Source of the DNA: JACMRI01 sp043778625
Lineage (GTDB): Bacteria; Bacteroidota; Bacteroidia; UBA4408
Direction of reading: 5' to 3'
Assembly (NCBI GenBank): GCA_043778625.1
Contig: JAYWFU010000128.1
Location: 1-64,000 of the forward strand
DNA: 64,000 bases
This document shows, in pieces, positions 23,995 to 34,241 of this stretch (the first letter of the stretch is position 1; every line of letters starts with the position of its first letter). The position numbers and the translations under genes are program-made. The notes beneath the pieces are model-generated. The model was given only the letters and a program-made list of their open reading frames with translations. It ran no database searches and was not told where the DNA came from.

Positions 23995-24873
23995 ATGCAT
24001 AAATCAGGATTTGTAAACATTATAGGAAGCCCCAACGTGGGCAAATCAACGCTAATGAACCTACTGGTAGGCGAGCGCTTGAGCATTATTACTAGCAAGG
24101 CACAAACTACCCGCCATCGTATTAAGGGTATTGTTAATGGCGATGACCATCAAATAATATATTCCGATACTCCCGGTGTACTAAAACCTGCCTACAAGCT
24201 ACACGACGCTATGCTAGGCTTTGTAAACGAAGCCTTTAGCGATGCCGATGTATTGCTAGTAGTGGTAGATGCCACCGAAGAAAAAATAAATAACGACGAT
24301 GTATTTGAAAAAATATTAAAAACAAAAACACCCATGTTGTTGCTTTTAAATAAAATAGACGAGTTTAAAACACAAGACGAGCTAAACGACCGTGTACAGT
24401 ACTGGAAAGACCTCATACCCAACGCGGAGGTAATTCCGTTTTCGGCATTAAATAAATTTAATATCGACCACATACAAAAACGTATCGTGGAATTATTGCC
24501 CGAAAACCCACCATTTTACCCTAAAGACCAACTTACGGATAAGAGCGAACGTTTTTTTGTAGAAGAAAAAATACGCGAAAAAATATTACTCTACTACGAA
24601 AAAGAAATACCGTATTCGGTGGAGATTAAAGTAACAGAATTTAAAGAACTGCCCGAAATTATTAGAATAAGCACCGACATATACGTAATGCGCGAATCGC
24701 AAAAAGGCATAATTATAGGACCTGGAGCAGTAGCTATAAAACGTGTAGGTACAGCGGCACGTAAGGATTTAGAAATATTTTTTCAGAAAAAAATATTCCT
24801 CGAAACTTTTGTAAAAGTGAAAAAAGACTGGCGCAACGACGACAACCAACTCCAACGCTTTGGCTACCGATAG
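23995..24873 (+). CDS. era: GTPase Era
   Basis: A 292-residue GTPase that binds the 3' end of 16S rRNA and helps mature the 30S subunit. The G domain has G1 GSPNVGKST, G2 region AQTTRH, G3 DTPG, G4 NKID and G5 SAL. The C-terminal KH domain is marked by GIIIGPGAVAIKRVGTAARK and FVKVKKDWRNDD. Length and order are normal. It lies 177 nt after the R-M operon, a gap with no gene and no clear terminator, and returns to core-type codon use. Confidence 0.96.
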   Translation: MHKSGFVNIIGSPNVGKSTLMNLLVGERLSIITSKAQTTRHRIKGIVNGDDHQIIYSDTPGVLKPAYKLHDAMLGFVNEAFSDADVLLVVVDATEEKINNDDVFEKILKTKTPMLLLLNKIDEFKTQDELNDRVQYWKDLIPNAEVIPFSALNKFNIDHIQKRIVELLPENPPFYPKDQLTDKSERFFVEEKIREKILLYYEKEIPYSVEIKVTEFKELPEIIRISTDIYVMRESQKGIIIGPGAVAIKRVGTAARKDLEIFFQKKIFLETFVKVKKDWRNDDNQLQRFGYR

Positions 24874-24896
24874 TTTACTGAGCCTGTCGAAGTAAA
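24874..24896. repeat. Small REP-like palindrome
   Basis: TTTACTGAGCCTGTCGAAGT, then AAA, sits right after the era stop, with TTTACT/AGTAAA pairing at the ends. The core TGAGCCTGTCGAAG is a motif I recall as widely dispersed in Bacteroidota intergenic DNA. Confidence 0.45.
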
Positions 24897-24990
24897 TTGT
24901 CAATGAATAATATACAATTGACAACAAATATCAAATACGAATATCAAGTAGATACTTAAAATACGAATTAACATAATCACATTAAAACAT

Positions 24991-25047
24991 TCACGCCTCG
25001 CAGTTCCCCTCCTTTGGAGGAGGGGTGCCCTTTAGGGCGGGGTGGTG
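24991..25047. repeat. Short copy of the GC-rich REP-like core
   Basis: CAGTTCCCCTCCTTTGGAGG, then AGGGGTGCCCTTTAGGGCGG and GGTGG, matches the palindromic core in the 150-bp repeats at 3799 and 4252. It lies 22 nt before the gldC start. An apparent GTG start for gldC at 25042 lies within it and is not used here. Confidence 0.65.
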
Positions 25048-25068
25048 GCAAACTCAAAACTAACCAAA

Positions 25069-25395
25069 ATGAAAAAATCCGATATAACCTTTAGCGTAGA
25101 ACTCGACGAAACCAAAATGCCCATTAACATTGAGTGGCAAGCCACCGATGCAGGCCAAACCACCAACAACTGCAAAGCCATGATGCTGAGCATGTGGGAC
25201 AGAGCCGAAGAAAACACCATGCGTATTGACCTTTGGACAAAAGATATGAAAGTAGATGAAATGAAACTGTTTTTTCATCAAACCTTTGTATCAATGATTA
25301 ATACGCTAGAGCGTGCCACTGGCGCAGATAACACCATACTCGAAATGCGAGAGTATGCCAAGCATTTAGCCACCGAAATGAAATTAATTAAATAA
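25069..25395 (+). CDS. gldC: Gliding motility protein GldC
   Basis: A 108-residue soluble protein: MKKSDITFSVELDETKMPIN, a WQATDAG motif, KAMMLSMWDRAEENTMRIDL and WTKDMKVDEMKLFFHQTFVS. This matches GldC, found across Bacteroidota and originally tied to gliding in Flavobacterium. Its precise biochemical role is unknown, and many carriers do not glide. I chose ATG 25069 because the upstream frame runs into the REP-like repeat. It lies beside a T9SS type B cargo gene. Confidence 0.85.
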   Translation: MKKSDITFSVELDETKMPINIEWQATDAGQTTNNCKAMMLSMWDRAEENTMRIDLWTKDMKVDEMKLFFHQTFVSMINTLERATGADNTILEMREYAKHLATEMKLIK

Positions 25396-25466
25396 ATACA
25401 TTAATTAGTTGCATATATCTAAAATAATTACTTATTTAGTGGTAATAATAAAAAACAATTCATAAC

Positions 25467-27293
25467 ATGAAAATATATACTAAAATATCGGTAGTAGCAT
25501 TATTAGTAGCACCAGTTATGGTACACGCACAAACCGATGCTATATTTTATAGTAATGGTGCAACCATAGGTATTACACCATCGGGCAGTACTACAATTAT
25601 GGCCATTAATGGTAAAATGACGTTGGATAACAATACGCAGTTTATTAACGACGGACAAATTGAAATTAAAAACAGTGTAAACTCCGCACCGTTTAGTGAT
25701 TCAGGCAATGTGGAAATATTTACAGGAAGTACCGCACAAGGTAACGGAACGTATATGATAGGGCAAGATTGGTATAACAATGCTAATTTTATTGCCAACT
25801 CAAGCGAAGTACAAATGGTAAACGGTACTCAAAAAATTAAAGGTTCGGCTATTACCACCTTTCACAACCTAACGTTTGTTACTGGTGCAGTAAACACGCA
25901 GGAGCAACACGCCAAAATTGATGCAACAGGTGTATTTAAATTAAATACTACTGAACTTGCTACCCAAGGGAACTATATGCAAGTGCAAAACCCTGATGCA
26001 ACGCTTGCAATGCAATATACTACAGGCTTTGTAAGTAGCATAGGGAAAGGTAAATTATATCGTGCTACTAACACCACTAACGCTTACGAATATCCAGTAG
26101 GAGTAGCAGGTACATTGCGCCCAGTACGTATGACTCCATCAGCCGTTACCGCAAGCGAATATGGCGTTGCTTTTGTGAACAATGATGCTACATTAAACGG
26201 TTACGATATAGCAATAAATGATTCAGCTAATTGTACGTTAAATAATAAATTTTACCACCGTATTAACAAAACAGGAACTGCCGTAATTGCCAATGTTGAA
26301 ATTAACTACTTAACCGTTCCTGACGGAAGTTGGACAGGCATTAGCCACTGGAATGTGCCACAAGCAGCTAAGTGGAATGGCAAAGTATCAACACCAGATG
26401 CACAAGGTACTTACGGAGCGTATGCTAATGTTATGCGCACTGGATATGTTAGTTTCCAAGACTCGTCGTTACAAAACAGCGATCCATTTGTATTAGGTAT
26501 TCAAAAACCATTACAACCTTTATTAGCAGGGCCTCCAGCTAAATGCGGTAGCGAGGTGTTTTTAACATTTATTGCTAATGGTACTCAAAACAACTCTAAC
26601 TATATTTGGACACTACCTAATGGGGTTCAATTTGTGGGTAGTAACACAAACAATGACACTATTGTTACTAATTGGACAAATGCTACATCGGGTATTGTTA
26701 TGGTAAGTGAGAGTTTTGGTACATGTATATCCGACACTGCCAAAACACTTATTAATTCGTACGCTGCACCAGTGGCTGCAATTGATACTATAAATATTGG
26801 TACAATAAGTGACATTTATTCGTTTAGAGATAGTTCAAAGGTAGCTCTGCCTGAAGAAATTAATCAATGGAAATGGACTTTTAGTGATGGTGATGCTAAC
26901 TCAACTATAAAAAATCCTAGCCATATATTTACACAAGCGGGTAGTTTCCCTGTAACATTAATAGTAACTACCAAAAACGGTTGTAAAGATACCACTATAA
27001 CTACTATCGTAATTAAAGAGGGAATTAAATATACCAACGTGTTTTCGCCTAACGGAGATGGTAATAACGATATATTTGCATTCCCTAGTATTGGCTTAGA
27101 TGATGATTATAGTTTACAAATATTTAACCGCTGGGGCTTACTAATATTTGAAACTACTGGTAAAAACGTAGGATGGGATGGCCGTACACTAGCTGGTAAG
27201 CCAGTAGCTGACGGTACTTACTACTATGTGTTACAAGCTAAGTCAGCTACTAAAAACTACGATAATAAGGGAATAATAACTGTAATGAAATAA
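25467..27293 (+). CDS. T9SS cargo protein with PKD domain and type B sorting domain
   Basis: A 608-residue secreted protein. It has a signal peptide (about 1-21, ending VMVHA), a long beta-rich region, an Ig/PKD module near 440-520 (WKWTFSDGDANSTIKNPSHI, FTQAGSFPVTLIV) and a C-terminal CHU_C type B domain (TNVFSPNGDGNNDIFAFPS, IFNRWGLLIFET, WDGRTLAGKPVADGTYYYVL). Type B cargo is exported by the type IX system with the help of PorP/SprF-family proteins; one lies at 55994 in this window. It ends before a strong terminator. Confidence 0.9.
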   Translation: MKIYTKISVVALLVAPVMVHAQTDAIFYSNGATIGITPSGSTTIMAINGKMTLDNNTQFINDGQIEIKNSVNSAPFSDSGNVEIFTGSTAQGNGTYMIGQDWYNNANFIANSSEVQMVNGTQKIKGSAITTFHNLTFVTGAVNTQEQHAKIDATGVFKLNTTELATQGNYMQVQNPDATLAMQYTTGFVSSIGKGKLYRATNTTNAYEYPVGVAGTLRPVRMTPSAVTASEYGVAFVNNDATLNGYDIAINDSANCTLNNKFYHRINKTGTAVIANVEINYLTVPDGSWTGISHWNVPQAAKWNGKVSTPDAQGTYGAYANVMRTGYVSFQDSSLQNSDPFVLGIQKPLQPLLAGPPAKCGSEVFLTFIANGTQNNSNYIWTLPNGVQFVGSNTNNDTIVTNWTNATSGIVMVSESFGTCISDTAKTLINSYAAPVAAIDTINIGTISDIYSFRDSSKVALPEEINQWKWTFSDGDANSTIKNPSHIFTQAGSFPVTLIVTTKNGCKDTTITTIVIKEGIKYTNVFSPNGDGNNDIFAFPSIGLDDDYSLQIFNRWGLLIFETTGKNVGWDGRTLAGKPVADGTYYYVLQAKSATKNYDNKGIITVMK

Positions 27294-27314
27294 TACAAAT
27301 TTTATTAAACATAC

Positions 27315-27349
27315 AAAAAAGGCTAAACATTGTTTGTTTAGCCTTTTTT
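27315..27349 (+). terminator. Intrinsic terminator
   Basis: A perfect 15-bp stem (AAAAAAGGCTAAACA and its complement) with a 5-nt loop and a T-run, 22 nt after the type B cargo stop. Confidence 0.9.
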
Positions 27350-27373
27350 ATTTTTAGCACTTTATTTTTTTGA

Positions 27374-30300
27374 ATGATTACACCCAAAAAATTTGCAGTT
27401 TATAAATCGTCGGCAGGTGCAGGCAAAACATTTACGCTAGTAAAAGAGTACTTGTGTCTGTGTGTAAATACCACTCGTGAAGACTACTACCGTACCATAC
27501 TAGCCATAACTTTTACTAATAAAGCCGCAGGCGAAATGCGTGAACGAGTACTAAGTGTACTTAATGCGTGGAGTAATAATAGCAATGATAATGCTAGTGC
27601 ATTTGTAATGTTGGACATTGTGAGTGCGCAACTAAACCTTACACCGCAGGTTATACAAGCACGTGCGCAGCGGGTATATACGCACATGCTGCATCATTAT
27701 GGCGATATTAGTATTAAAACCATTGATAAATTTACTACGCAGGTAATACGCACATTTGCAAGCGATTTGGGTATGCCAGCCCACTTTCAGTTAGCGGTAG
27801 ATACCCACGAACCATTGCAGTATGCAGTGCAGGAGTTGTTATCAAAGGCGGGCGAAGACACCGTGCTATCGGACGTTATATTAAACTATGTAATGCACCA
27901 GTTAGATGACGACAAAGATTATAAACTCCACGAGGTGTTGTACCGCGCAGGCCGCTTGGTGTTTGACGAAAAGCACTTTGACATATTACGTAAAACGCAC
28001 CACGTAACACTCGAAGAATATTTAACACAACAAAAATCGCTTACAAAAGAGTTAGCTACAATAGCCGAAAATACTAAAGTAATAGCAAAACAGTTAATGC
28101 AACTAGTGCAACAAAATGCACTAACGGTAGATGATTTTACGAACGGAAAATCAGGGCCTGTGGGGCAGGTAGATAAACTATTGAAAGAAAAATTTACAAT
28201 AGCCAGCTATGAATTTTTGGATAAGGCGGGAGTTAAAAAAGCCATAGCCGAAAATGCTTGGTACGCCAAAGCTAAAGCCAAAGAAGTAGGCGTAAGCATT
28301 GACGCCATTGCTCCTGAACTTAATGCACTGTTGAGTAAATTATACGCCTTAATGGAAAACGACCGAGGTACGTTTACGTTAATGAAATTAGTCATTGATA
28401 ATTTTTATGCATTTATATTACTTACCGAAATTGATAAATTAGTACAGCAATACAAGGACGAAAACAATACAGCCTTGCTTGCCGAGTTTAATAATGCCAT
28501 AGCGCAAGTAATAGCGCAAGAGCCTGCACCGTTTATTTACGAACGCTTAGGCGAACGTTATAATCATTTTTTAATTGACGAATTTCAGGATACTTCTACC
28601 CTACAATTTATTAATTTGTTGCCGTTGTTGGATAATAGCTTAGCGCAGGGGCACCGCAACTTATTGGTGGGCGATGCCAAACAATCAATTTATCGGTTTA
28701 GAGGTGGAGAAGCATCGTTAATAAGTAACTTGCCCAACCTTAATGTAGATAACGACAACGAGCTGTTTACGGCTTACAAGCATACGTTGCATCGCAATTT
28801 CGAGGACAATGTATTAAACAGTAATTATAGGTCGAAGCGAGAGGTTATAGAATTTAACAACTATTTTTTTGAAGCGGCCAAACCGTACCTACACCCTACG
28901 GTAGCTAATTATTACACACAGCACGCACAGTTATTTAACCCAGAAAACACTGGAGGCTACGTACACGTGCAGTTAGCCAACTACGAAAAGGTAGAGGACT
29001 ATAATAACTTAGCTTGCGAGTTTTTAGTGCAAAAAATACACGAATGTGTGGCTAATGGTTATAGCTACGGAGATGTTGCTATACTGGTGCGCAATAACGG
29101 CGACGGGGCTTTGCTGGCAGAGTACCTTAAAACACAACAGATAAATGTGCTAAGCGACGATGCCTTATGGTTGGGTAAAAATGTAACCTTAAAGTTTATA
29201 CTTAATATGTGCGCCCTAATTACTAATGCTGATGATAAGCAGGCGGCACATGCAGTATTAAATTATTTATACAAAACTAACGATGTGCTGGAAGTTCAAT
29301 ATTTACAGCTCCTGCAAGAGTTACGTACCACTAAACCTACCCAAGTTATTGCCCAACTACACGCTAACCTAAACTTTGATACGTTGCAAGCCCTTAGCTT
29401 ATATGATGCCGTGCAGTACATTGTAGTATTATTTAAGTTAATGGAGCGTGCGCCTAATTATGTACTATCGTTTTTAAACAGTGTGTGGGCACGCACTATT
29501 GATGGGCAAGATAGCTGGGCTAACTACTTGGAATACTGGCATAGCAAGGGTTTTAAGCAATCGGTTAGCCAAGCTAATGCAGGTAATGCAGTACGTGTGC
29601 TAACTATACACAAATCAAAAGGGTTGGAATTTCCGGTAGTAATAATTCCAAAAATTAGTGCCGATTATAAGTTTAATAGAAGTGAAGTTGTTGATGTAAC
29701 TATGCTAAACACCAATGCTAGCATGGGTTTGGTAACTATTAACAAAAAACTCGAAACAACTTTGCTCAACGATTTGTATCAAAACGAAGCCATAAGCCTG
29801 CAGGCCGATGAACTAAATACATTATACGTAGCCCTAACTCGCCCTGTACATAGGCTATACATGCAATGTGGTAGTAAAATTGTAAAAAAAGAAAGTACCG
29901 AAAAAGATACCTGCGAAACTATTACTGCTATAATTAAGCAGGTTATAACCTCAGCGACAGACTATGACGCTGAACTAAATTGCTACGTACACGGTACAAT
30001 TACAGACTTCACGCAAAAAAAAACACCACAAAAAACTCGTGAGTTTAATGTAGATGTAAACGAAAAAATATGGTTTAACGAACTAAGTATTGGTAAAAAA
30101 TTTACCCTAACAGCTATTAGTAATAACGAGTTAGACAAAAAAAATTACGGTATAGCACTACACGCACTACTAGCACAAATAACTACTATTAACGACCTAC
30201 CTAACCTATTACAACAACAGCTACTAAACGGCGACATATCCCCACCCGTAGCCGAAAGCATAACTAACGATATACAACAGCTATGGCAAAGTAGCTGTGT

Positions 30301-30565
30301 TGATGAATGGAAAAATAACCCCATAGCCATAACCAACGAACAAAACATACTTACCCACTTAGGAGAGCTACTACGTCCCGACAAAGTTATTGAATGCACT
30401 AACGAGGTGTGGGTATATGATTTTAAAACAGGCGAACAAAGCACTACCCACGCACAACAAATAATTACCTACGTTGATGCACTGCAACAACTGTATACTA
30501 AGCCAGTGCGGGGTAAATTAATATACCTAGGGCAGGGAATAACTACTGCAATAGTAGTAGCGTAA
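27374..30565 (+). CDS. AddA/RecB-like UvrD-family helicase-nuclease
   Basis: A 1063-residue double-strand-break repair enzyme. The helicase has Walker A YKSSAGAGKTFTLVKEY (10-26), motif Ia ILAITFTNKAAGEMRERV, motif II FLIDEFQDTSTLQF near 400, motif III LLVGDAKQSIYRFRGGE and motif V VLTIHKSKGLEFPVVII near 743, with NTLYVALTRPVHRLYM as motif VI. The C-terminus has the RecB-type nuclease signature VYDFKTG near 1014 and a QIITYVDAL QxxxY-like motif. It should unwind and resect broken ends. The usual AddB partner is not adjacent. The gene is monocistronic and convergent with fadL. Confidence 0.88.
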   Translation: MITPKKFAVYKSSAGAGKTFTLVKEYLCLCVNTTREDYYRTILAITFTNKAAGEMRERVLSVLNAWSNNSNDNASAFVMLDIVSAQLNLTPQVIQARAQRVYTHMLHHYGDISIKTIDKFTTQVIRTFASDLGMPAHFQLAVDTHEPLQYAVQELLSKAGEDTVLSDVILNYVMHQLDDDKDYKLHEVLYRAGRLVFDEKHFDILRKTHHVTLEEYLTQQKSLTKELATIAENTKVIAKQLMQLVQQNALTVDDFTNGKSGPVGQVDKLLKEKFTIASYEFLDKAGVKKAIAENAWYAKAKAKEVGVSIDAIAPELNALLSKLYALMENDRGTFTLMKLVIDNFYAFILLTEIDKLVQQYKDENNTALLAEFNNAIAQVIAQEPAPFIYERLGERYNHFLIDEFQDTSTLQFINLLPLLDNSLAQGHRNLLVGDAKQSIYRFRGGEASLISNLPNLNVDNDNELFTAYKHTLHRNFEDNVLNSNYRSKREVIEFNNYFFEAAKPYLHPTVANYYTQHAQLFNPENTGGYVHVQLANYEKVEDYNNLACEFLVQKIHECVANGYSYGDVAILVRNNGDGALLAEYLKTQQINVLSDDALWLGKNVTLKFILNMCALITNADDKQAAHAVLNYLYKTNDVLEVQYLQLLQELRTTKPTQVIAQLHANLNFDTLQALSLYDAVQYIVVLFKLMERAPNYVLSFLNSVWARTIDGQDSWANYLEYWHSKGFKQSVSQANAGNAVRVLTIHKSKGLEFPVVIIPKISADYKFNRSEVVDVTMLNTNASMGLVTINKKLETTLLNDLYQNEAISLQADELNTLYVALTRPVHRLYMQCGSKIVKKESTEKDTCETITAIIKQVITSATDYDAELNCYVHGTITDFTQKKTPQKTREFNVDVNEKIWFNELSIGKKFTLTAISNNELDKKNYGIALHALLAQITTINDLPNLLQQQLLNGDISPPVAESITNDIQQLWQSSCVDEWKNNPIAITNEQNILTHLGELLRPDKVIECTNEVWVYDFKTGEQSTTHAQQIITYVDALQQLYTKPVRGKLIYLGQGITTAIVVA

Positions 30566-30599
30566 AACTATTACTATAAATTAGATTACTAATTTGCAA

Positions 30600-31844
30600 T
30601 TAAAAGTGATACCCAACGCCAATGCTAATACCTGTGGCTTTGGCTTTGTAGGTACCATAAAAATTGGATTCGGCACTACCGCCTGTGCGTGCTAAGGCAT
30701 CAACATACAATAAGGCGCAATCAATACTTAGTTTTTTGCCTGGTTTGTAACTAGCACCAGCGGTTAGCCCTATTTTATTACCATCAGGGGTTTCGGGAGA
30801 TAAAAAATTATTTTGTACTGGGCTTACATCGTAGTAAGTACCTGCACGTAGCGTAATGTGCTCGTTAAGCAAGTAGCTTGCTCCTACACGATAGGTATAG
30901 CTTCCTTTCCATTTTTTGCCTTGATGCGTATCTTTTAATTTACCCGTATTTGTTTCAAAATCAATAATTAAGCTATCGTAGCTACTCCAATCAGCAAACA
31001 CTACATCGGTAGCTAATGTTAATTTATTGTTGTGTTTGTAACTAACTCCAACGGTAAATACATCAGGTAAGTTAAGTTGTGTGGTAAAATTATTAGTAGC
31101 CGGAAAATAAGGAGCTACATAACTAGGCGTAGTAAATGTAGATGTACCCGCTTTAACCTTGGCAGTTACTCGTGAGCGATAATTCATACCAAAATTCCAT
31201 TTGTCAGTAAGGTTTACAAATATCCCCACGTTTATACCACTACCCTTGGCTTTGCCTGTAAGAGCGGCTTGCCCAAAGTTACCCAACGAATCAGCTAGAG
31301 GTATTGCTTTTTTTAATTCAAAATCGCCAGTGGCTATAACATAACCTAGACCTATACCAAAGTACTTACCTATTTGGTACGACACTGTTGGTTGATAAAA
31401 AATTGTTTTTAATTTTATCTCTTGTATCACAGCACTCCCTGCCCAAGTATTATCCCACTGCAGGTGGCTACCAAAGGGTGTATATACTGCCAGACCTATG
31501 TTTAACGGCACATTTTTTATGGGCTGATAACTTACATATAAATTAATGGGCGTACCTAAATGTGGTGTATTACGTGCTGAATAACTACCATTAATATATT
31601 GCACATTGGGGTTGATAAATGTGCCTGCCATTGCAAACCTAAAGCGTGCACTATCAGCAAAACTTGTTGCACCAGGGTTAAAAAACAGTGCGCTGGCATC
31701 AGTAGCTAAGCCTGTACCTACGTGCCCCATACCTAGTTGCTTAGTGCCTTGTGCGTTAAGTTGAAATCCACCTGCAGTGGCTGTACTGCTGTGCAAGAAT
31801 AATACACCCGCTATTATAATGGTTAGTTTATTAATTGTTGTCAT
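30600..31844 (-). CDS. OmpP1/FadL/TodX family outer-membrane transporter
   Basis: A 414-residue beta-barrel with a signal peptide (about 1-24, ending ATA) and the family N-terminus GGFQLNAQGTKQLGMGHVGT, then ATDASALFFNPGATSF (the hatch NPA-like motif). The end is a typical barrel strand, ISIGVGYHF, with a C-terminal aromatic. FadL proteins let long-chain fatty acids or other hydrophobic compounds cross the outer membrane. A TACATTTG box lies only 5 nt upstream of the start, so the transcript may have almost no leader. Confidence 0.92.
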   Translation of the reverse strand: MTTINKLTIIIAGVLFLHSSTATAGGFQLNAQGTKQLGMGHVGTGLATDASALFFNPGATSFADSARFRFAMAGTFINPNVQYINGSYSARNTPHLGTPINLYVSYQPIKNVPLNIGLAVYTPFGSHLQWDNTWAGSAVIQEIKLKTIFYQPTVSYQIGKYFGIGLGYVIATGDFELKKAIPLADSLGNFGQAALTGKAKGSGINVGIFVNLTDKWNFGMNYRSRVTAKVKAGTSTFTTPSYVAPYFPATNNFTTQLNLPDVFTVGVSYKHNNKLTLATDVVFADWSSYDSLIIDFETNTGKLKDTHQGKKWKGSYTYRVGASYLLNEHITLRAGTYYDVSPVQNNFLSPETPDGNKIGLTAGASYKPGKKLSIDCALLYVDALARTGGSAESNFYGTYKAKATGISIGVGYHF

Positions 31845-31911
31845 ACTGGCAAATGTACAATTTTTATTTATTGAAAAAAGTGAGTATTACAAATGAATAC
31901 CCTAATTACAG

Positions 31912-32871
31912 TTATGGCAATAACCGATGTAAACGTGCTAGTGTAGGACCAAGGTGGAGTATAAAAAATAATTCTTTTTTGTTGCGCCAACTTTTGGTTG
32001 TGGTGGGTATTTTTGGTAAATATTCATTAACTACTTTGTTTACCTCCTTGCGCGAATAGTAACCCGAACCTTGCATCCAATAAATAAAAGTTTTAAGTAC
32101 TTCGGATTCGTAGTGGCTATACATTTTTGGGTCAATATTTAGCCGTGTAAATGGCAAGTGATTGCGCCACTTGTCGGCCACCATTAACGCATTTATATAC
32201 CAGTTTTTATTAATAGTACCTTGTTGCAAATGCTCCACCAATATATCAAACACTACCACTACACGTTGGCTTTGATTTACCTGTAATGAAATATCAGTAT
32301 CGTAGCAATGAAAGCCCTTAAAAAGTGTGTTATCAAATTTTACTAAACCTAAGTCGTATAATAGTCTTCGCACTGCAAAAAACAATCCGTCTACTACCGA
32401 TGCGCTTACTACATTTTCGCCAGTAGGGTTGTTGTAATCACGAGTAATAATACGTTCTTCAGTTTGGCTTATAATAGTGTGGTACGGCTGGTTAGACACG
32501 CCATTAGTCCAATGTTGAATATTATTTACCAAGTGGTCGTTAGCAATAGTGTTTGACCACCATGCCGATGGACTTTTAGGAAACATTGTTGCGCCTATAA
32601 CCCCTACTAATCCTATTGATTTATCGTTAAAATGAGCTACTAAATTTTTGCCCCAATCTTGGGTATGAAACAAAATATCCTCGTGGGTGTAGCACACAAT
32701 GCCAAATTGTGCTTTTTCAAAACCAATATTATAGGCCTCGAATATTGAATATTTATTAGTGGTATTATCTATTTTAATAAGCTCGTAAGGCACGCCAATA
32801 GTGGCTGCTATAGCCGCCGTTACCTGTGCATAGTAAGTAGGATTAGTAGAGCAAATAACTATTGAAATCAT
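31912..32871 (-). CDS. Glycosyltransferase, family 2-like
   Basis: A 319-residue protein with a GT-A type start (ISIVICSTNPTYYAQVTAAI), a middle EAYNIGFEKAQFGIVCYTHE with DILF in the DxD position, and VVDGLFFAVRR later. It resembles the StrF/Glyco_tranf_2_5 group of sugar transferases. It has no membrane segment, so it acts in the cytosol or at the inner face. It is the last gene of the polysaccharide operon, 14 nt after the membrane-protein gene. Donor and acceptor cannot be told. Confidence 0.8.
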   Translation of the reverse strand: MISIVICSTNPTYYAQVTAAIAATIGVPYELIKIDNTTNKYSIFEAYNIGFEKAQFGIVCYTHEDILFHTQDWGKNLVAHFNDKSIGLVGVIGATMFPKSPSAWWSNTIANDHLVNNIQHWTNGVSNQPYHTIISQTEERIITRDYNNPTGENVVSASVVDGLFFAVRRLLYDLGLVKFDNTLFKGFHCYDTDISLQVNQSQRVVVVFDILVEHLQQGTINKNWYINALMVADKWRNHLPFTRLNIDPKMYSHYESEVLKTFIYWMQGSGYYSRKEVNKVVNEYLPKIPTTTKSWRNKKELFFILHLGPTLARLHRLLP

Positions 32872-32885
32872 GTGGTGCGGATAAT

Positions 32886-34235
32886 TTATTTATCAAATAC
32901 TACTATTTTGTTAGTTAGGCGTGGATCAAAATCAATACAGTTATCTTCAATGGGCAAATAGGCGCATTTAGTTAGTGCGTGTAAATGTAGTGTATCGCTA
33001 GTTGTTATTGCTATTGATGAAGCTCGCTCTTTTTTTTGCAATTGTTGTGCTTGCATATTTGCTAAGTCGGGTATAAAAAACTTAGTTACTGCAACAGCGC
33101 ATACTCCTATGCTTACTAGGGTGTACCCCATTATTAGATTATTGTTTTTTAAATTATACTTATCAATTATGTAATATAAAAAAGTAAAAATAGTTGCTGT
33201 TTTTAAAAAATAAATAAACACGTAGGTTCTACTAGGGCCTGGCCCGTTCATGATAAGTGTCATTAAAAAAACATGGCTAATTAAAACAATAATGAGTGCG
33301 CTAAGTGAGTATATAAATAATTTGCGCATAGGTACATTAGTAAGTTGATAGTTATTAAATAGTATAAAATAACTACAACAAATTAAGGTTGAAAAAAATG
33401 ACGACTTAACTAAATGTACTTTAATCATATACAGCATTCCTCCAGCAAAACATTTCCAAAAAAACAAGCTCGTTACCTTGTGTAGTAGCGCACTACCATT
33501 TAGTGTAACCCCTGTGGTTAGCGCACGTTTGGCGTTACCAGGGGCTTTTAAATAAATTAATAATCCAACTAGTAAAACACTTATTATTAAAATGTAAACA
33601 GTAGTATTACTATTATTACTTGTAATTAAATTAATTAACAATACTAACGTAATAAGCAATAGTACATAAAGGGTGTAGTTTAACCTAAAGCCCGCAAACA
33701 AAAATAAGAGTAGTAACCCTATAACTACTTGCGAATTATTAGGTTGAAAGCATAGATACAAACCCAACAATAAAAAACACATACTAAGCACATACGAGTA
33801 GCTGCCTGTAAGCCATACAAACCCTGAGCTAGCAACTTCGGTATCGCCATAAAATAGAGCTAAAAAACTAAGCGCAGCTATGGCAAATAATTTTAAATGG
33901 TCATTTTTTGTAATTTGCTTAAGCTGACTAATTATAAACCTATTAAACAAATAAAGTGCTGTAATTGTAAGTACAATTAATGTAACTGAATATGTAAACA
34001 AAGTACCAGTGTTCCAGTACAATGCTAACATATACGATACAATTATTTGAGTATAAGAACCTTCCCAATTATTGTAAATGTGAGAGAAATACTGACCAAA
34101 GTTTAATTTATTAATTAAATCAACGGCACAAATATCATCACATATTTTAGTGTTATAATAACTAACACTACCAATATATAACGTTAGCATTGCTAGCATT
34201 ACACCTATTGATATTTTGTAAAAAGTAAAGCGCAT
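32886..34235 (-). CDS. Polytopic membrane protein (DUF6056-like) of the polysaccharide operon
   Basis: A 449-residue protein with about 11-12 hydrophobic segments. It has a periplasmic N-terminal loop (NTKICDDICAVDLINKLNFG QYFSHIYNNWEGSYTQ, in pieces) and long loops later. It resembles DUF6056 and GtrII-type glycan membrane proteins, which may flip or transfer sugar or act as a polymerase. In an ABC-exported system a Wzy polymerase would not be expected, so a side-branch glucosyl or modifying transferase is more likely. It sits 6 nt after the GT4 gene. Confidence 0.65.
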   Translation of the reverse strand: MRFTFYKISIGVMLAMLTLYIGSVSYYNTKICDDICAVDLINKLNFGQYFSHIYNNWEGSYTQIIVSYMLALYWNTGTLFTYSVTLIVLTITALYLFNRFIISQLKQITKNDHLKLFAIAALSFLALFYGDTEVASSGFVWLTGSYSYVLSMCFLLLGLYLCFQPNNSQVVIGLLLLFLFAGFRLNYTLYVLLLITLVLLINLITSNNSNTTVYILIISVLLVGLLIYLKAPGNAKRALTTGVTLNGSALLHKVTSLFFWKCFAGGMLYMIKVHLVKSSFFSTLICCSYFILFNNYQLTNVPMRKLFIYSLSALIIVLISHVFLMTLIMNGPGPSRTYVFIYFLKTATIFTFLYYIIDKYNLKNNNLIMGYTLVSIGVCAVAVTKFFIPDLANMQAQQLQKKERASSIAITTSDTLHLHALTKCAYLPIEDNCIDFDPRLTNKIVVFDK

Positions 34236-34241
34236 CTGTAT

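Noticed and set aside
24192..24473. Minus-strand frame inside era
   Set aside because: Serine-rich antisense shadow of a well-supported gene.
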